In this document: positions 1-6,722 of the stretch, one piece after another
How the letters are laid out: each line of letters opens with the position of its first letter
Numbering within the stretch: the first letter of the stretch is position 1
Assembly (NCBI GenBank): GCA_947589465.1
Contig: CANQAE010000011.1
Span: 1-39,720 of the forward strand
DNA: 39,720 bases
Direction of reading: 5' to 3'
Origin: an uncultured Clostridia bacterium
GTDB taxonomy: Bacteria > Bacillota > Clostridia > Christensenellales > Pumilibacteraceae
The notes under the pieces: model-generated
Database searches by the model: none
Told to the model about the DNA's origin: nothing
Seen by the model: only the letters and a program-made list of their open reading frames with translations
Translations under genes and position numbers: made by a program

Positions 1-50
1 AGAGGCCTGCAAAGCCTTTACCCCCAGTTCGAGTCTGGGTGGTGCCTCCA
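1..50 (+). tRNA. tRNA-Cys (GCA), 3' part only
   Basis: The window opens inside a tRNA. The anticodon loop reads CTGCAAA with GCA as anticodon, followed by a T-arm (CCCAG, TTCGAGT, CTGGG) and an encoded CCA end at 48-50. The 5' half lies before the window. It sits 40 bases ahead of a tRNA-Leu, so the two are probably co-transcribed. Confidence 0.85.
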
Positions 51-90
51 TTCCCGCCCATTACACCCATCGGGTAAAATTGCCCAATTT

Positions 91-176
91 GCCCAAGTGG
101 CGGAATGGCAGACGCAAAGGACTTAAAATCCTTCGGAGGAAACTCCGTGCCGGTTCGAGTCCGGCCTTGGGCACCA
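91..176 (+). tRNA. tRNA-Leu (UAA)
   Basis: Complete class II tRNA of 86 bases. The acceptor GCCCAAG pairs with CTTGGGC, the anticodon loop CTTAAAA carries TAA, the long variable arm (CGGAGGAAACTCCG) is typical of tRNA-Leu, the T-loop is TTCGAGT and CCA is encoded. It decodes UUA and is followed by an intrinsic terminator. Confidence 0.95.
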
Positions 177-198
177 ATTATATATAGTAATGTAAGTT

Positions 199-223
199 AG
201 AGGTTCGTACCTCTTATTTTTTT
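199..223 (+). terminator. Intrinsic terminator of the tRNA operon
   Basis: Perfect 6-bp hairpin AGAGGT / ACCTCT with loop TCGT, followed directly by TATTTTTTT. It closes the tRNA cluster. Confidence 0.85.
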
Positions 224-344
224 ACTCTTTTTATGTTTTTGGGTTGCCTTTTTTTTGCTCCATATAATTTGCGAAAAGGGAATTAAAAACGATCGAACTT
301 TGTTTAGCGCCAAAAAATCGGAATAAAACTTAATAAAAATCGAA

Positions 345-369
345 ATAAAAAATCTCTGTTGCATACAAT
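345..369 (+). promoter_or_regulatory. Possible sigma-E-like promoter before the ytxC-like gene
   Basis: CATACAAT at 362-369 matches the known sporulation sigma-E -10 consensus (CATACAnT). An ATA at 345-347 lies 14 bases upstream, compatible with the sigma-E -35. No good sigma-A -35 is present at 17 bases. The match is short and could be chance; the link to sporulation is inference. Confidence 0.35.
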
Positions 370-386
370 ATTATGGGGGGAGCGGA

Positions 387-1124
387 ATGTTTCAATTTTT
401 ATTGGGCGTTGACAGTTCGAGAGAAAAATGGGCTAACGCCATAAAAGACACTCTCAGCGCAAGACTCGATTCGAACTGTCTTGTCGCCGCGACGAAATTG
501 GGCAAAAGATATCAGGTTGCGGTTGCAAGCGAAAGCGACAGTAAACTCAAAATATTGGATATAATTTCCGAAAGCGTTATCGAGGCTCTCGGCTATTTTT
601 GTAAATTCGAATATTTGTCCGCAAATCTCAAATTGCCGCTCGACGCTTTGAGTTATAATATACTATTGCACGCGCTTACCCAGTTTGACAGAGCGAGCGA
701 CGAAGAAGCGCTCAAAAATTGCGTACCGATAATCAGCGGAATGGCGCTCGACGGAATATACAGATTCAGACTCGGACTACTGAAAGAGCGGTGGCGCGAG
801 ATAATCAATTTGACTCGTGAAAACGCCGCATATTTGGCGGATAAGGAGACGTTCTACGAACTTATCAAGTTTTTGTTTTCGAGCATAGAAGCGCGGGTGG
901 AAAACGTGATACTTTCAAAGAGCAACGATACTTACTATATAACCGACGAAGCGGACAAACGAAATCTGTTTGCGAGCAATGACGTAAACGAAATTATTTA
1001 CGCACTGATAGATTACGCGCCGCTTTCGATCGCAGTCAACAAGAGTTTCGAAAACGAAAAGACCGTCGAACTCATAACCAAAATTTTCGGTATGCAACAA
1101 TTCGATTCGGCTGTAACAAGTTGA
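387..1124 (+). CDS. ytxC: YtxC-like putative sporulation protein
   Basis: A 245-residue soluble protein with no membrane segment or signal peptide. It resembles the YtxC family, a poorly understood sporulation-associated family of Bacillota of about 280 residues. The resemblance is clearest in the central stretch (residues about 130-175: GLLKERWREI, then a conserved KETFYELIKFL helix) and in the C-terminal part (YALIDYAPLSIAV, then a helix ending in a T-x-x-L-I-x-x-I-F-G pattern). The C-terminal cysteines I would expect from other members are not evident here. The start is set by GGGGGGAG seven bases upstream of ATG. The gene stands alone between the tRNA terminator and the yajC promoter, and may be read from a sigma-E-like promoter. 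The family call rests on remembered patterns and no molecular function can be given. Confidence 0.6.
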   Translation: MFQFLLGVDSSREKWANAIKDTLSARLDSNCLVAATKLGKRYQVAVASESDSKLKILDIISESVIEALGYFCKFEYLSANLKLPLDALSYNILLHALTQFDRASDEEALKNCVPIISGMALDGIYRFRLGLLKERWREIINLTRENAAYLADKETFYELIKFLFSSIEARVENVILSKSNDTYYITDEADKRNLFASNDVNEIIYALIDYAPLSIAVNKSFENEKTVELITKIFGMQQFDSAVTS

Positions 1125-1173
1125 CATAGGTCATACTTTTTGCAAAAAAACACAAAATCATTCCTTTATTCTC

Positions 1174-1202
1174 TTGTCTTAATCTGCTTTTTGTGCTAAA
1201 AT
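1174..1202 (+). promoter_or_regulatory. Sigma-A promoter for yajC
   Basis: TTGTCT (1174-1179), 17-base spacer, TAAAAT (1197-1202), with a TGn extended -10. The predicted start is about 15 bases before the yajC ATG, just upstream of its GGAGG. Confidence 0.7.
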
Positions 1203-1223
1203 AGAAAATAATGGAGGATCGAA

Positions 1224-1766
1224 ATGTTTAATTTAATTAATTTTCTTGCAGCGGAAAGCGATGCAGGAACGGGCGGCGGAAATTGGTGGATATGGATCGT
1301 TCTGCTGGTTGCAGTAGTAGTAATGTTTGTTATGCCGATGTTTACAGGCAGGAAAAAGCAAAAAGAAGTCAACGAATTATACGATTCGTTGGAAGTCGGT
1401 GACGAAGTTATGACCGTCGGCGGCGTTATGGGCAAAATCGTTGATCTTACGACGCACGAATCGGGCGAAAAGTTGATGGTCATCGAAACCGGCGAGGGTG
1501 AGAACAAAACCACTATGACTTTTGTCGTTCAGGCGTTGAAGTACAATTACACCAAAATAAAACTTCGTCAAGAACAACTTGCGAAAGAAAAGGCAGAAAG
1601 AGAGGCGGCAAAAAACAAAAAGAAGAACGCCGATACGACCGAGGAAATCGTTGCAAGTGAGAACGAGGGTACTGACGCTCCGATCGTGGGCGAAGAATCT
1701 CCCGAAGTAACCGAAAGCGAAGTCGAAATCGAAACGCAGGACGGTTCGGATAAAACGGACAACTGA
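1224..1766 (+). CDS. yajC: YajC, Sec translocon accessory subunit, with a long C-terminal extension
   Basis: YajC is a single-span membrane protein that associates with SecDF and SecYEG during export. One hydrophobic segment lies at residues about 20-42 (WWIWIVLLVAVVVMFVMPMF), followed by the family basic stretch GRKKQKEV and the core motif LYDSLEVGDEVMTVGGVMGK. The core ends near residue 110, which is the usual family length. The remaining 70 residues are extra: first a Lys/Glu/Ala-rich helix-like stretch (about 112-138), then a Glu/Asp/Ser/Thr-rich acidic tail. The start is supported by GGAGG (TGGAGGATCGAAATG). The position upstream of scfA/scfB and secDF follows known clostridial gene order. 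The acidic tail faces the cytoplasm if topology is normal, the same side as the basic SecD tail. Confidence 0.9.
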   Translation: MFNLINFLAAESDAGTGGGNWWIWIVLLVAVVVMFVMPMFTGRKKQKEVNELYDSLEVGDEVMTVGGVMGKIVDLTTHESGEKLMVIETGEGENKTTMTFVVQALKYNYTKIKLRQEQLAKEKAEREAAKNKKKNADTTEEIVASENEGTDAPIVGEESPEVTESEVEIETQDGSDKTDN

Positions 1767-1840
1767 ATAGTCTAAACTCAAATTCCTTTGCATAGTATAA
1801 AGCGGACAAACAAGTCTTTATGGTGCGGAGGAATTTTTTT

Positions 1841-2230
1841 ATGACCAAACAAAAAAACGGAAGTTACGTTCTCGAAACAATCATTGCCGTATTTGTCGCA
1901 TTGATTTTTTCGCTTATTCTCGTGGTGATCGCCGCGTTTGCGATCAAGTTGTTCAATATCGACGACAGCGCGATACGGATAATAAATCAAGTTATCAAGG
2001 GATTGAGCATCTTGCTCGCGGGAATAATATGCCTTAAATTGCCGCACAACGGTTGGCTGCGCGGATTTATAGTCGGCGTGCTGTACATTTTGGTCGCTTA
2101 TGTCGTTTTCTCGTTGCTTGCGGGTGAATTTATTTTCGACTTGACGCTACTCAACGACACGGTACTCGGCGGAGTCAGCGGGCTTTTGAGCGGCATTATA
2201 GCCGTCAACATTCGCAGACGAAACGAATAA
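1841..2230 (+). CDS. Small four-helix membrane protein, TIGR04086 type
   Basis: A 129-residue, almost entirely hydrophobic protein with four predicted membrane segments (residues about 13-36, 49-66, 72-91 and 100-120) and a short basic end (NIRRRNE). It resembles the TIGR04086 (YrzE-like) membrane family, which in Clostridia is found between yajC and the SCIFF genes, exactly as here. Its role is unknown. The start at 1841 is preferred over an in-frame codon at 1820 because GCGGAGGA ends eight bases before this ATG and lies inside the longer reading. It follows yajC by 74 bases with no terminator, so it probably shares the transcript. Confidence 0.75.
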   Translation: MTKQKNGSYVLETIIAVFVALIFSLILVVIAAFAIKLFNIDDSAIRIINQVIKGLSILLAGIICLKLPHNGWLRGFIVGVLYILVAYVVFSLLAGEFIFDLTLLNDTVLGGVSGLLSGIIAVNIRRRNE

Positions 2231-2264
2231 GAAATAAAAAGTTTTGTTTTTTATGCCAAAATGC

Positions 2265-2293
2265 TTGATTTAATTCGTTTGTTTTTGTATACT
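2265..2293 (+). promoter_or_regulatory. Sigma-A promoter for scfA-scfB
   Basis: TTGATT (2265-2270), 17-base spacer, TATACT (2288-2293). The start would be near 2300, about 23 bases before the scfA ATG and 11 before its GGAGG. Confidence 0.75.
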
Positions 2294-2322
2294 TATTATA
2301 TAAAATAAGCGGAGGCATTTTT

Positions 2323-2490
2323 ATGAAACACATCGAAGTAATTGCAAAGTCCACTATTTGTCGCGAAAGCGGTTCGGGATGCGGCGAGTGCCAGTCGTCC
2401 TGCCAATCCGCGTGCAAGACAAGTTGTACGGTAGGCAATCAATCCTGCGAACAGAAAAAGACGAACAATATTTTCAAAGAAAGCAAATAA
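2323..2490 (+). CDS. scfA: SCIFF ranthipeptide precursor
   Basis: A 55-residue peptide beginning MKHIEVIAKS and carrying the hallmark SACKTSCTVGNQSCE block. SCIFF (six cysteines in forty-five) peptides are ribosomally made precursors in which ScfB forms Cys-alpha-carbon thioether bridges. The six core cysteines are C20, C23, C27, C31, C35 and C42. An additional C13 in the leader makes seven. The C-terminus runs about 12 residues past the usual NQxCEN ending, as a polar tail (QKKTNNIFKESK). The start is set by GGAGG seven bases upstream. It is followed by scfB after six bases. The native role of SCIFF is not established; the family is near-universal in Clostridia, which argues for housekeeping or quorum-type functions rather than an antibiotic. 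Confidence 0.93.
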   Translation: MKHIEVIAKSTICRESGSGCGECQSSCQSACKTSCTVGNQSCEQKKTNNIFKESK

Positions 2491-2496
2491 GCAAAA

Positions 2497-3852
2497 ATGG
2501 TACATACTTTTAGATGCCTTGATCGCTTTTTTGCATTGGACGTAGAAAGCGGCTCGGTTTTCGAAATCGACGAGTTGACAAAGGAATTAATAGACGGATA
2601 CGGAACTCCTTTGGATGAAACCAAAGGGGTTCTTTCTTGTTATTCGAAACGTGAAATCGACGAAGCCCGCGGCGAGATCGAAGAACTCATCGCCGAGCAT
2701 ATTTTGTTTACGCCAGAAGCGGAGCACAAGCCGCCTGCATACGGCGGAATAGTCAAATCGCTCTGTCTAAACGTTTCGCACAATTGTTCGCTGAGGTGCG
2801 AATATTGCTTTGCCGACGGCGGAAGTTACAACACCGAACGGCTCAACATGGACAAAAAAGTCGCTTTTGCCGCCATAGATTTTCTCATCGAGAGGAGTGG
2901 CACACGTCGCAATCTCGAAGTGGACTTTTTCGGCGGAGAGCCGCTTTTGAATATGGGTGTGGTAAGAGATACCGTGGCTTACGCAAGAAGTTTCGAAAAG
3001 TCACGCGGCAAAAACTTCCGTTTTACGATAACGACGAACGCTTACAATCTCACCGACGAAGATATCGACTTTTTCAACAAGGAAATGTATAACGTCGTTT
3101 TGAGTATAGACGGACGCAAAGAAGTCCATAATCGTGTACGTAAAACAGCGTCGGGCAAAGATTCGTACGACGAGATCGTGGCGAATGCGCTGAGATTCAG
3201 AGCCAAACGCGGGGACAGGCAATACTATATAAGGGGAACGTACACTGCGCTAAACAAAGATTTTTCCCGCGACGTGCTTGCGCTCAACGACCTCGGCTTC
3301 GACCAAATTTCTATCGAGCCCGTCGTATTGCCGCAAAGTCATCGTCTTGCCATAAAGAAAGAGGATATTCCTTTTCTTACCGAGCAATACGAGATACTCG
3401 CAAGGGAATATATCGAGAGGCGCAAAACCGACAAATGGTTCAATTTCTTTCATTTTATGATAGATATTTCGGGCGGTCCGTGCGAAACGAAGCGTCTTGT
3501 CGGATGCGGCGCGGGCAACGAATACCTTGCGATAGCGCCTTCTGGCAATATCTATCCGTGCCATCAATTCGACGGCAAGCCCGATTACGTAATAGGCAAC
3601 GTGCTCGACGGGACGTTCGACGATACGCTGCCGAGGAAGTTCGCTTCCGTCAATTTGCTAACAAAACGCGGTTGTTGCGATTGCTGGGCAAAATATTATT
3701 GCAGCGGCGGCTGTGCGGCTAATTCGGTCAATTTTTGCGGCGACGTGTTTGCTCCGTACACGATTACTTGCGAATTGATGAAAAAAAGGGTGGAATGTGC
3801 CATTGCGATCCATTCTATCGAACGAAAAAATAAGGTATTTTCCAAAAATTAA
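2497..3852 (+). CDS. scfB: SCIFF peptide thioether maturase, radical SAM/SPASM
   Basis: A 451-residue radical SAM enzyme that installs thioether cross-links in the ScfA peptide. The N-terminal 90 residues form a peptide-recognition region that starts MVHTFRCLDRFFALDV, as in known SCIFF maturases. The radical SAM cluster is C97-x3-C101-x2-C104, in NCSLRCEYCFADGG. The C-terminal SPASM domain, which binds auxiliary Fe-S clusters, has cysteines at 337 and 355 and a cluster at C393, C394, C396, C402 and C406 (in the pattern CCDCW, then YYCSGGC). Length is normal. No clear Shine-Dalgarno precedes the ATG, which lies only six bases after the scfA stop, so translational coupling is likely. It is read in one transcript with scfA and is followed by the secD promoter. 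Confidence 0.93.
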   Translation: MVHTFRCLDRFFALDVESGSVFEIDELTKELIDGYGTPLDETKGVLSCYSKREIDEARGEIEELIAEHILFTPEAEHKPPAYGGIVKSLCLNVSHNCSLRCEYCFADGGSYNTERLNMDKKVAFAAIDFLIERSGTRRNLEVDFFGGEPLLNMGVVRDTVAYARSFEKSRGKNFRFTITTNAYNLTDEDIDFFNKEMYNVVLSIDGRKEVHNRVRKTASGKDSYDEIVANALRFRAKRGDRQYYIRGTYTALNKDFSRDVLALNDLGFDQISIEPVVLPQSHRLAIKKEDIPFLTEQYEILAREYIERRKTDKWFNFFHFMIDISGGPCETKRLVGCGAGNEYLAIAPSGNIYPCHQFDGKPDYVIGNVLDGTFDDTLPRKFASVNLLTKRGCCDCWAKYYCSGGCAANSVNFCGDVFAPYTITCELMKKRVECAIAIHSIERKNKVFSKN

Positions 3853-3862
3853 ATATAATCGT

Positions 3863-3892
3863 TTGACTTATCGAAGGTTTATAATGTATAAT
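3863..3892 (+). promoter_or_regulatory. Sigma-A promoter for secD-secF
   Basis: TTGACT (3863-3868), 18-base spacer, perfect TATAAT (3887-3892). The leader is about 60 bases and contains an AGGAGG just before secD. Confidence 0.8.
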
Positions 3893-3961
3893 AGTTATTG
3901 CTATAAGGAAATTCGATATTTTACGATTATTTTCTTATAAGAACAGGAGGCAAATTGCAAA

Positions 3962-5383
3962 ATGAAAAAAAAGTCGGCAATCATTAAATTGAGCATAATC
4001 GGCGTAGTGTTGATTATCGGACTCATTTTGTCGTTTTGTCCCTTTGAAATCGGTCTTAAAGATTTTAAGTCCTTTTCGGGTAACATTAAACTCGGCTTGG
4101 ACTTAAAGGGCGGTATTTATGCCGAATATGTCGCTGTCGATGAAAACACCGAGGACATCGATTCGAGAATGGATGGCACGGTGGACAGTATTCAATCGCT
4201 TTTGGTAGGTAAAGGTTATACCGAGGCTTTGGTTATGCGCCAAGGTTCTTTGGGGATACGTGTCGAAGTTCCCGACGTGGACGATCCCGCGGATATTTTG
4301 AATATCCTCGGCGAACCGGCGAAACTGTCGATGAGGTTAGTTAACGACGAAAGTAACGAAGAAGAAATTCTTACAGGTGACGACATAGTAAGCGCAAGTG
4401 CCGGCTACTACAATAACAATTGGGTAGTCAGTTTGAGATTTAATTCGCAAGGGGCTGAAAAATTCGGTAAAGTTACGAGCGAGCATAAGGGCAGTACCAT
4501 TAATACCTACGTTATTCGAGGAGATGACGAAGAATTGATTTCTAATGCTAGGATCAACGACGCGATCACAAACGGACAAGCCATTATCGAAGGTCAATTC
4601 GATCAGGAAAGCGCAGAGAAACTCGCCAATCAAATTATGAGCGGTACATTCGGCGTTACGTTGTCGCAACAAAAGGTAGAACCGATCTCCGCAACGCTCG
4701 GCGAGGGCGCGCTTCAATACGGACTTATCGCGGGCATAATCGGTCTTGTACTCGTAATGCTCTTTATGTGCTTGAATTACAGACTGTTCGGCGCAATAGC
4801 GTCGGGTACGCTTTTGTTGTATTCGGTGCTTATGCTGTTTTTCCTTTCGGTCATTCCGCTTGTTCAACTTACATTGCCGGGCATCGCAGGTATCTTGCTC
4901 AGTATAGGTATGGCGATAGACGGTAACGTTATTATTTACGAGAGAATCAAGGACGAATACGCAAACGGCAAGTCGATTTTGTCCGCTGTTCATTATGGTT
5001 ATCGTAAGTCGGTCGGCGCTATTCTCGACGGAAACATAACGACGATAATCGCGGCTGTTATTTTGTATATATTCGGTACGGGTTCGGTTCAGGGCTTTGC
5101 GCTCACGTTGTTTATAGGTATCGTTCTCGCGATGTTCTCGTCGCTTGTAATTACTCGCGGACTTATGAATTACGTTATCGCGATAAACAGCAGTAATCCC
5201 AAACTTTACAACTTGCGCAGAGGCAAAGATTATATCAATCTCGACGCCGAATCGACCGCGACTACCGTTCAAGAACAGATCGACGCGGAAAACAGAGAAA
5301 AAGCGGAAAAGAAGCGTCAACGTGCCGAACGTAAAAAGGCTGCTAGGTCCGAAAAGTCTGCCGAAGGAGGTAAGACGGAATGA
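3962..5383 (+). CDS. secD: SecD, protein-export membrane protein
   Basis: SecD and SecF form an RND-like, proton-driven complex that pulls exported proteins out of SecYEG on the outer face. The 473-residue protein has an N-terminal span (about 8-28), the SecD signature LGLDLKGGIYAEY, an extracellular P1-type region up to about residue 250, then five closely packed spans (about 257-425). GMAIDGNVIIYERIKDE is the conserved motif between spans. The C-terminus after the last span is a Lys/Arg/Glu-rich cytoplasmic tail of about 60 residues, ending in a run rich in KKRQRAERKKAAR. RBS is AGGAGG ten bases before ATG. The gene overlaps secF by four bases (ATGA), indicating coupled translation. Confidence 0.95.
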   Translation: MKKKSAIIKLSIIGVVLIIGLILSFCPFEIGLKDFKSFSGNIKLGLDLKGGIYAEYVAVDENTEDIDSRMDGTVDSIQSLLVGKGYTEALVMRQGSLGIRVEVPDVDDPADILNILGEPAKLSMRLVNDESNEEEILTGDDIVSASAGYYNNNWVVSLRFNSQGAEKFGKVTSEHKGSTINTYVIRGDDEELISNARINDAITNGQAIIEGQFDQESAEKLANQIMSGTFGVTLSQQKVEPISATLGEGALQYGLIAGIIGLVLVMLFMCLNYRLFGAIASGTLLLYSVLMLFFLSVIPLVQLTLPGIAGILLSIGMAIDGNVIIYERIKDEYANGKSILSAVHYGYRKSVGAILDGNITTIIAAVILYIFGTGSVQGFALTLFIGIVLAMFSSLVITRGLMNYVIAINSSNPKLYNLRRGKDYINLDAESTATTVQEQIDAENREKAEKKRQRAERKKAARSEKSAEGGKTE

Positions 5384-6669
5384 AAAAGATGTCAGATCTT
5401 TTGGAAAAAGATTTAAAGATAGTTCAAAAGCGAAAATATATATTTCTTGTTCCTTTATGTGTAGTTGTGCTTGCCATTGTTATGGGAGTTGTGTATCACT
5501 TTACGATGGGGTCGGCGCTCAATCTCGGAATGGATTTTCAAGGCGGTTATACGATCAACGTAAATGTGGGCGCGAGCCTTACCGAAGCCAACACCGATAA
5601 GTACAAGGATATAGTTACCGATATCGTTGAAAATTACAGCGATGCGGAAAACAAACCCTACGGCATTAAAATTTCGCAAATATTCGTTTTGGGCGAAGGC
5701 GACGACACGGCGTTGCAAATAAGATTCAAGTCGATAGGCGACGACGCTACCATGGAAGCCATCGTTGACGGAATAATCGAGAAGATCAACGAAAAGGTCA
5801 CCGTCATAGTTCCGTCGATAAAACAAGAGGGCAACACTGTTACGCTTACGTACAACGATTTTATAATCAATTCGTACGGCAAGATCCTCGGCGACAAAGC
5901 GGCGACCGTAGAAGGTTTGACTTTGCACGAGATCGGCAAAGATTTTACGAACGAAGTTCAACTCGATTACAGTTTCGACGGTTTGACCGAAGAACAGATA
6001 AACGCAAAACTCGACAATATCGTATCGGCAATGAGCATAAACAATCGCTATTCGGCTACGACGTACGCCAACGGTAAAGTAGGCGCAACGGTAAGTCAAG
6101 ATCTGTTGTTCAATGCGATATCGGCTATACTTATCGCGCTTGTCCTTATGCTTGTTTATATAGCGATAAGGTTCGAGTTCAAGAGCGGTATTTCGGCGAT
6201 AGTCGCGCTTGTACATGACCTTTTGATTATGTTTGCGTTCATGATAATATTCCATATCGAATTCAACTCTACGTTCATAGCGGCTTTGATCACGATTTTG
6301 GGTTATTCCATAAACAACACCATAATCTTGTTCGACCGCGTAAGAAGCAATCTCAAAATAAACAAGAATGTCGATAAATTCGAACTTGCGAATAAGTCTA
6401 TATCGCAAAGTTTGGTTAGATGCATGAACACTACCATAACGACCGTGATAATGATCGGCTGCGTTGCCGTAGTGTGCGCCATAGTTTCGATATTCAATCC
6501 CGACTTGTATCAAATGGTGACTTTCTCGTTGCCGATAATAGTCGGGCTGCTGTCCGGATTCTTCTCGGCAATGTTTATCGCTCCATCGGTTTGGGTATCA
6601 TTTGATCATCAGCAACTCAAAGATACGACAGAGAAGAAAGGAGCGACGCCCGTCGAAGCCAAGGAATAA
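5380..6669 (+). CDS. secF: SecF, protein-export membrane protein
   Basis: Partner of SecD in the SecDF complex. The 429-residue protein has an N-terminal span (about 20-40), the signature LNLGMDFQGGYTINV, an extracellular domain of about 190 residues that is longer than in many SecF proteins, then five spans from residue about 245 to 412. The conserved YSINNTIILFDRVRSN motif lies near residue 315, equivalent to the GMAIDGN motif of SecD. The start overlaps the secD stop (ATGA) and has GGAGG about ten bases upstream inside secD. An intrinsic terminator follows at 6684-6714. Confidence 0.95.
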   Translation: MKKMSDLLEKDLKIVQKRKYIFLVPLCVVVLAIVMGVVYHFTMGSALNLGMDFQGGYTINVNVGASLTEANTDKYKDIVTDIVENYSDAENKPYGIKISQIFVLGEGDDTALQIRFKSIGDDATMEAIVDGIIEKINEKVTVIVPSIKQEGNTVTLTYNDFIINSYGKILGDKAATVEGLTLHEIGKDFTNEVQLDYSFDGLTEEQINAKLDNIVSAMSINNRYSATTYANGKVGATVSQDLLFNAISAILIALVLMLVYIAIRFEFKSGISAIVALVHDLLIMFAFMIIFHIEFNSTFIAALITILGYSINNTIILFDRVRSNLKINKNVDKFELANKSISQSLVRCMNTTITTVIMIGCVAVVCAIVSIFNPDLYQMVTFSLPIIVGLLSGFFSAMFIAPSVWVSFDHQQLKDTTEKKGATPVEAKE

Positions 6670-6683
6670 AAAATCACTTGAAT

Positions 6684-6714
6684 GAGCTTCTTGAATAAAG
6701 GGGCTCGTTTTTTT
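6684..6714 (+). terminator. Intrinsic terminator between secF and recJ
   Basis: GAGCTTC (6684-6690) pairs with GGGGCTC (6700-6706), using two G-U pairs and loop TTGAATAAA, followed by GTTTTTTT. It ends only eight bases before the recJ ATG, so it could act as an attenuator for recJ rather than a plain end. Confidence 0.75.
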
Positions 6715-6722
6715 AGGAAAGT

